A stretch of DNA of 56,454 nucleotides from CAZJBS01 sp964544475 (GTDB lineage: Bacteria; CLD3; SB21), in contig CAZJBS010000020.1 of the NCBI GenBank assembly GCA_964544475.1, positions 1 to 56,454 on the forward strand, read 5' to 3'. Both the position numbers and the translations under genes were made by a program. Below the pieces are notes generated by a model. It saw only the letters and a list, made by a program, of their open reading frames with translations. It did no database searches and was not told where the DNA came from. Below are positions 53,823-56,454 of the stretch, one piece after another. How positions within the stretch are numbered: the first letter of the stretch is position 1; the number at the start of each line of letters is the position of its first letter.

Positions 53823-54512
53823 ATGACCATGAGCAAAAGCCAGAAAATATATGTCGTCCTGTCATCCATTTTTCTGACCGCATTGATTCTCGCCGAAATC
53901 ACCGGCAGCAAACTCATTCAAACGACTCTTACGAATGACATCGTGTTCACAATGACGATGGGCGTGATCCCGTTTCCGATCACCTTTCTCGTGACCGACG
54001 TCATCAATGAATACTACGGCAAGCCCGGGATACGCTTTGTCACGATTCTGGGCATGGCGATGATCACGTTCATGTACTTGGTGCTCGTGATCGACATGGC
54101 CATTCCGGCGGCGCCGATATCACCGGTAACCGACGAGGCGTTCAATGCCGTATTTGGCCAATCCACGCGTATCATTGCCGGATCGATCGCCGCCTACCTG
54201 ATCGGTCAGTTGATTGACATTCACCTGTTTCATTACATCCGCCGGAAAACAAAGGAAAAATATCTCTGGCTGCGGGCCACGGGTTCAACGTTCGTTTCTC
54301 AGTTCATCGATTCCTTTGTCGTGCTGTTCATCGCCTTTTCCGGCAAGATCGCCTTCGATCAGATCGTGAATATCGGCATCACAAACTACGTGTATAAGTT
54401 TTTCATTGCCATCACGCTCACGCCGTTTATTTACCTGGCGCATCACCTGATCGACCGGTATCTCGGCGACGAAGCGAAATCCATGATTCATCACGCGGAG
54501 GAGATGAACTGA
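53823..54512 (+). CDS. yhhQ: Queuosine precursor transporter (YhhQ/VUT family)
   Basis: A 229-residue inner-membrane protein with about six hydrophobic segments. It belongs to the DUF165/VUT family that imports queuosine precursors such as preQ0 and preQ1. Family marks include AEITGSKLI near 23, PFPITFLVTDVINEYYGK near 50-67 and FVSQFIDSFVVLFIAF near 165. The gene uses ATGACCATG; either ATG could start. No queuosine synthesis genes are adjacent, which fits a salvage role. The next gene begins 1 bp after the stop. Confidence 0.93.
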   Translation: MTMSKSQKIYVVLSSIFLTALILAEITGSKLIQTTLTNDIVFTMTMGVIPFPITFLVTDVINEYYGKPGIRFVTILGMAMITFMYLVLVIDMAIPAAPISPVTDEAFNAVFGQSTRIIAGSIAAYLIGQLIDIHLFHYIRRKTKEKYLWLRATGSTFVSQFIDSFVVLFIAFSGKIAFDQIVNIGITNYVYKFFIAITLTPFIYLAHHLIDRYLGDEAKSMIHHAEEMN

Positions 54513-54513
54513 C

Positions 54514-54999
54514 ATGCCGGACATTGTGTGTCGTGTGGTCGACTGCCATGTGTTCTTCCGGGCTTCGGACGGGCCGTTGTATCTGCTCATGAAACGGTCG
54601 CCGGACGTGATCTACGCCGGTTCGTGGCGCATGGTGGGAGGGAAGATCGAAGTTGGCGAAAAGGCTGTGGAAACGGCCGTGCGGGAATTGTATGAAGAAA
54701 CCGGTCTGTATCCGAAGCGACTGTGGAGTGTGCCGTACATCAACAGTTTCTACGAAGCGTCCAGGGATCGCGTGAATATCATTCCGGTTTTTGCGGTGGA
54801 GGTGACCTCGCAACATATCCGACGGTCGGCCGAACATGACGAGCACGCGTGGGTGACGTACGAGGCGGCCATCCAACGGTTGCCCTGGCCCGCCCAGGTG
54901 GAGGGGTTGAGGATTGTCCATGAGTATGTCGTCGCCGGAAAGATGGTGGCGGATTTTGTGGAAGTAAATTTGAATGAACTGATTCCTCCGGAGGAGTAG
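54514..54999 (+). CDS. Nudix hydrolase
   Basis: A 161-residue Nudix-fold pyrophosphohydrolase. The Nudix box (GX5EX7REUXEEXGU) is exact: GKIEVGEKAV then VRELYEETGL, with the metal-binding Glu pair near residues 69-70. The N-terminal VDCHVFFRASDGPLYLLMKR fits the dNTPase/dihydroneopterin triphosphatase-like subset. The substrate cannot be fixed from sequence. It lies 1 bp after the transporter stop, so the two are probably co-transcribed. Confidence 0.93.
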   Translation: MPDIVCRVVDCHVFFRASDGPLYLLMKRSPDVIYAGSWRMVGGKIEVGEKAVETAVRELYEETGLYPKRLWSVPYINSFYEASRDRVNIIPVFAVEVTSQHIRRSAEHDEHAWVTYEAAIQRLPWPAQVEGLRIVHEYVVAGKMVADFVEVNLNELIPPEE

Positions 55000-55055
55000 C
55001 CGACTGATCCATTGGCAGGGGTCACGGCGCATTGTGGACTGATTCACAATTTCCA

Positions 55056-55104
55056 TTGACTGTTGTTTTCGTATTCCATATTTTGTGCATATGCACAAAA
55101 TATG
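55056..55104 (+). promoter_or_regulatory. Promoter with perfect 28-bp palindrome before the DUF134 gene
   Basis: TTGACT (55056-55061) and TATTTT (55079-55084) are spaced by 17 bp. The -10 box lies inside a perfect 28-bp inverted repeat (55077-55104), whose half-site is CATATTTTGTGCAT followed directly by its reverse complement. It ends 5 bp before the ATG at 55110. A dimeric repressor bound here would block transcription and perhaps translation. The adjacent helix-turn-helix DUF134 protein is the obvious candidate. Confidence 0.75.
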
Positions 55105-55109
55105 TCCAT

Positions 55110-55391
55110 ATGGGTAGATGCAAGAAATATCGCCGTTGCCGTCTTCTGGACAACGCGGTGATCTTTAAACCTGTGGCGATGCCGCTGAAGCAAATAGCGG
55201 TGCACGATATTGAGGCCGATGAATTCGAGGCCATTCGTTTGTGCGATCACGAAAAGATGAGCCAGGTTTCGGCCGGACAGGTTATGCACGTATCCAGAGG
55301 AACCGTGCAGAGGCTTCTGGAATCCGGCCGGTTCAAATTAGTCAATGCCATTCTGAAGAATGACGGAATACGAATCAAGAACTCTGACTAA
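55110..55391 (+). CDS. DUF134 (UPF0251) helix-turn-helix protein
   Basis: A 93-residue DNA-binding protein of the DUF134/UPF0251 family. I chose the ATG at 55110, which gives the family start (MGRCKKYRRCRLL); the longer frame would add 26 residues encoded by the promoter palindrome. It has DEFEAIRLCDHEKMSQVSAGQVMHVSRGTVQRLLESG, matching the sigma-70 region 4-like helix-turn-helix, and basic and Cys residues at the N-terminus that could bind metal. Such genes often sit beside NifX/NifB-type and iron-sulphur genes, as here. Confidence 0.9.
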   Translation: MGRCKKYRRCRLLDNAVIFKPVAMPLKQIAVHDIEADEFEAIRLCDHEKMSQVSAGQVMHVSRGTVQRLLESGRFKLVNAILKNDGIRIKNSD

Positions 55392-55403
55392 TGGAGGCGT
55401 ACC

Positions 55404-55778
55404 ATGAGACTATGCATGCCCACTCAGGGAAGGAAAGGGCTCTCCGAGACTATTCACAATCATTTCGGGAGCGCGCCCTACTTTACGATCTACGACACCG
55501 AGACTAAGGAGATCGACGTTTTCGCCAATCGAAACGAACATCACGAACACGGGACGTGCCGGCCCGTGGCGGCGGTTGGCGACCACCAAATAGACGCGGT
55601 GATCACAACCGGCATGGGCAAGAGAGCTGTCCAGGCATTGAACAAGGGAGGCGTGAAAGTATTTCTGCTGGACGGGGTGACCGTTGAGGAGGCCATTTTG
55701 CAGTTCTCGAAATCCGCATGCCAGGAACTGACCGTTGAGAACGCATGCATGGGGCATGGACGGCATCATGATGATTGA
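55404..55778 (+). CDS. NifX/NifB C-terminal-like iron-molybdenum cofactor domain protein
   Basis: A 124-residue protein of the dinitrogenase iron-molybdenum cofactor family (the NifX/NafY/NifB C-terminal domain). It has the N-terminal strand MRLCMPTQG, SETIHNHFGSAPYFTIYD, then VDAVITTGMGKRAVQALN-like residues near 70-86 and the DGVTVEEAI segment. His/Cys-rich parts (NEHHEHGTCRP near 44-54 and CMGHGRHHDD at the end) could bind metal or a metal cluster. There is no sign of nitrogenase genes in the window, so this is probably a stand-alone cluster carrier. GGAGG lies 7 bp before the ATG. Confidence 0.9.
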   Translation: MRLCMPTQGRKGLSETIHNHFGSAPYFTIYDTETKEIDVFANRNEHHEHGTCRPVAAVGDHQIDAVITTGMGKRAVQALNKGGVKVFLLDGVTVEEAILQFSKSACQELTVENACMGHGRHHDD

Positions 55779-56454
55779 TCCTCCGGGCGACATACTCGAA
55801 AGAGGATACAAGACCGAAAAGACGGATATCACGTTTGGGCCTGTTCCGTCGCGACGTCTGGGCCGCAGTCTTGGAATCAACCATATTCCACCGAAGGTGT
55901 GTACGTACTCATGCATCTACTGTCAGGTGGGACGCACCACCCGCCTGCTCGTGGAGCCAACGGCATTCTATGAATCAGCGCGGGTTCGACAGAATGTTCT
56001 GGATCGGATCAAAGTCGTTCGTGAAGGAGGTACATCCATCGATTACGTGACATTCGTGGCGGACGGCGAACCTACGCTGGATTCCCGTCTACAGGAAATG
56101 ATTGAATTGTTGAAGCCAGCCGGGATTCCTGTAGGTGTCATCAGCAACGGTGCCCTGATATGGCGCGAAGACGTCCGGCAGGCTTTGGCAAAGGCCGATT
56201 GGGTTTCCCTTAAGGTGGACACCGTGGATGCCAAGGTCTGGCGCATGATCAACCGTCCTCACCGAGATTTGCGACTTCCGGACGTCCTGGCAGGCATGAT
56301 TGAATTCTCGACAACGTTCAATGGGAAACTCGTCACGGAGACGATGCTTGTGCAGAACGTCAACGATAAGGTTGATCATCTTCAACGTACGGCGCATTTC
56401 GTCGGGAAACTGTGTCCCACGGTGGCGTACATATCAATTCCGACGCGTCCTCCG
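55768..56454 (+). CDS. Radical SAM protein (cut by the window edge)
   Basis: An open frame running off the right edge, with at least 229 residues. It has the radical SAM cluster motif CTYSCIYCQ near 45-53 (CxxxCxxC), preceded by TFGPVPSRRLGRSLGI, the opening usual in the COG0731-like group. Later come FVADGEPTLD and ISNGALI, the SAM-binding strands. ATGs at 55756, 55768 and 55771 are all in frame; I use 55768 but the choice is open. It overlaps the end of the NifX-like gene and forms a unit with it and the DUF134 gene. The reaction is unknown. Confidence 0.88.
   Translation, partial: MMIDPPGDILERGYKTEKTDITFGPVPSRRLGRSLGINHIPPKVCTYSCIYCQVGRTTRLLVEPTAFYESARVRQNVLDRIKVVREGGTSIDYVTFVADGEPTLDSRLQEMIELLKPAGIPVGVISNGALIWREDVRQALAKADWVSLKVDTVDAKVWRMINRPHRDLRLPDVLAGMIEFSTTFNGKLVTETMLVQNVNDKVDHLQRTAHFVGKLCPTVAYISIPTRPP

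Overview
This window looks like a chromosome segment from an uncultured or little-studied bacterium of the Fibrobacterota-Chlorobiota-Bacteroidota (FCB) side of the tree, such as a KSB1-, Calditrichota- or Ignavibacteria-like lineage. The signs are FlgD-like C-terminal sorting domains on secreted proteins (the NPFNP and 'LYN.LGQEV' signatures), a PorV/UPF0164-like outer-membrane protein, periplasmic propeller sensors with Y_Y_Y domains, and HldE, which implies LPS heptose and a Gram-negative envelope. The placement is inference; no rRNA or tRNA gene was found.

Left region (1-11.9 kb): signalling. A propeller/Y_Y_Y/GAF histidine kinase (2132-5749) faces an operon on the minus strand. That operon encodes a lipoprotein, a propeller/Y_Y_Y sensor fused to a Ser/Thr protein kinase, and a GAF-type sigma-54 activator (11929 down to 5908). 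An apparently perfect 810-bp direct repeat (1109-1918 and 5703-6512) flanks the histidine kinase. The left copy sits between diverged scraps of a second kinase/activator cassette, which suggests a decayed paralogous pair partly overwritten by recombination.

Middle region (12.2-29.1 kb): a nearly complete division and cell wall (dcw) operon on the minus strand, read mraZ, rsmH, ftsL, ftsI, small ORF, murF, mraY, murD, ftsW, murG, murC, murB, ftsQ, ftsA, ftsZ, then a strong terminator. Most junctions overlap by 1-4 bases. murE is absent from its usual place between ftsI and murF, where only an unrecognised ORF of about 56 codons lies. mraZ has two TGGG boxes 10 bp apart at its 5' end. A small inverted repeat separates mraZ from rsmH, which begins with TTG.

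29.5-34.3 kb: two secreted proteins, the second with a sorting domain and a possible lipid-binding fold, end at a terminator. A group II intron of about 711 bp follows directly; its reverse-transcriptase ORF has been almost wholly deleted. Then comes an Uup-like ABC-F ATPase.

34.4-42.7 kb: a plus-strand run of polyprenyl synthase, HPr, enzyme I, HldE, a glycosyltransferase, a DUF1287 protein and a methyltransferase, then purM. This looks like an envelope-building operon containing phosphotransferase (PTS) phosphorelay proteins but no sugar permease.

42.8-53.7 kb: an SGNH hydrolase, a three-cysteine Rrf2 regulator with its own palindrome, and a methyltransferase. Next is a lipoprotein/Asp-box protein/PorV-like operon, then two large secreted proteins: a beta-helix protein and a 1117-residue protein with five EYFID repeats, cadherin-like domains and a sorting domain.

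Right end (53.8-56.5 kb): a queuosine-precursor transporter and a Nudix hydrolase. Then comes a DUF134 regulator behind a perfect 28-bp palindrome, with a NifX/NifB-type protein and a radical SAM protein cut by the window edge.
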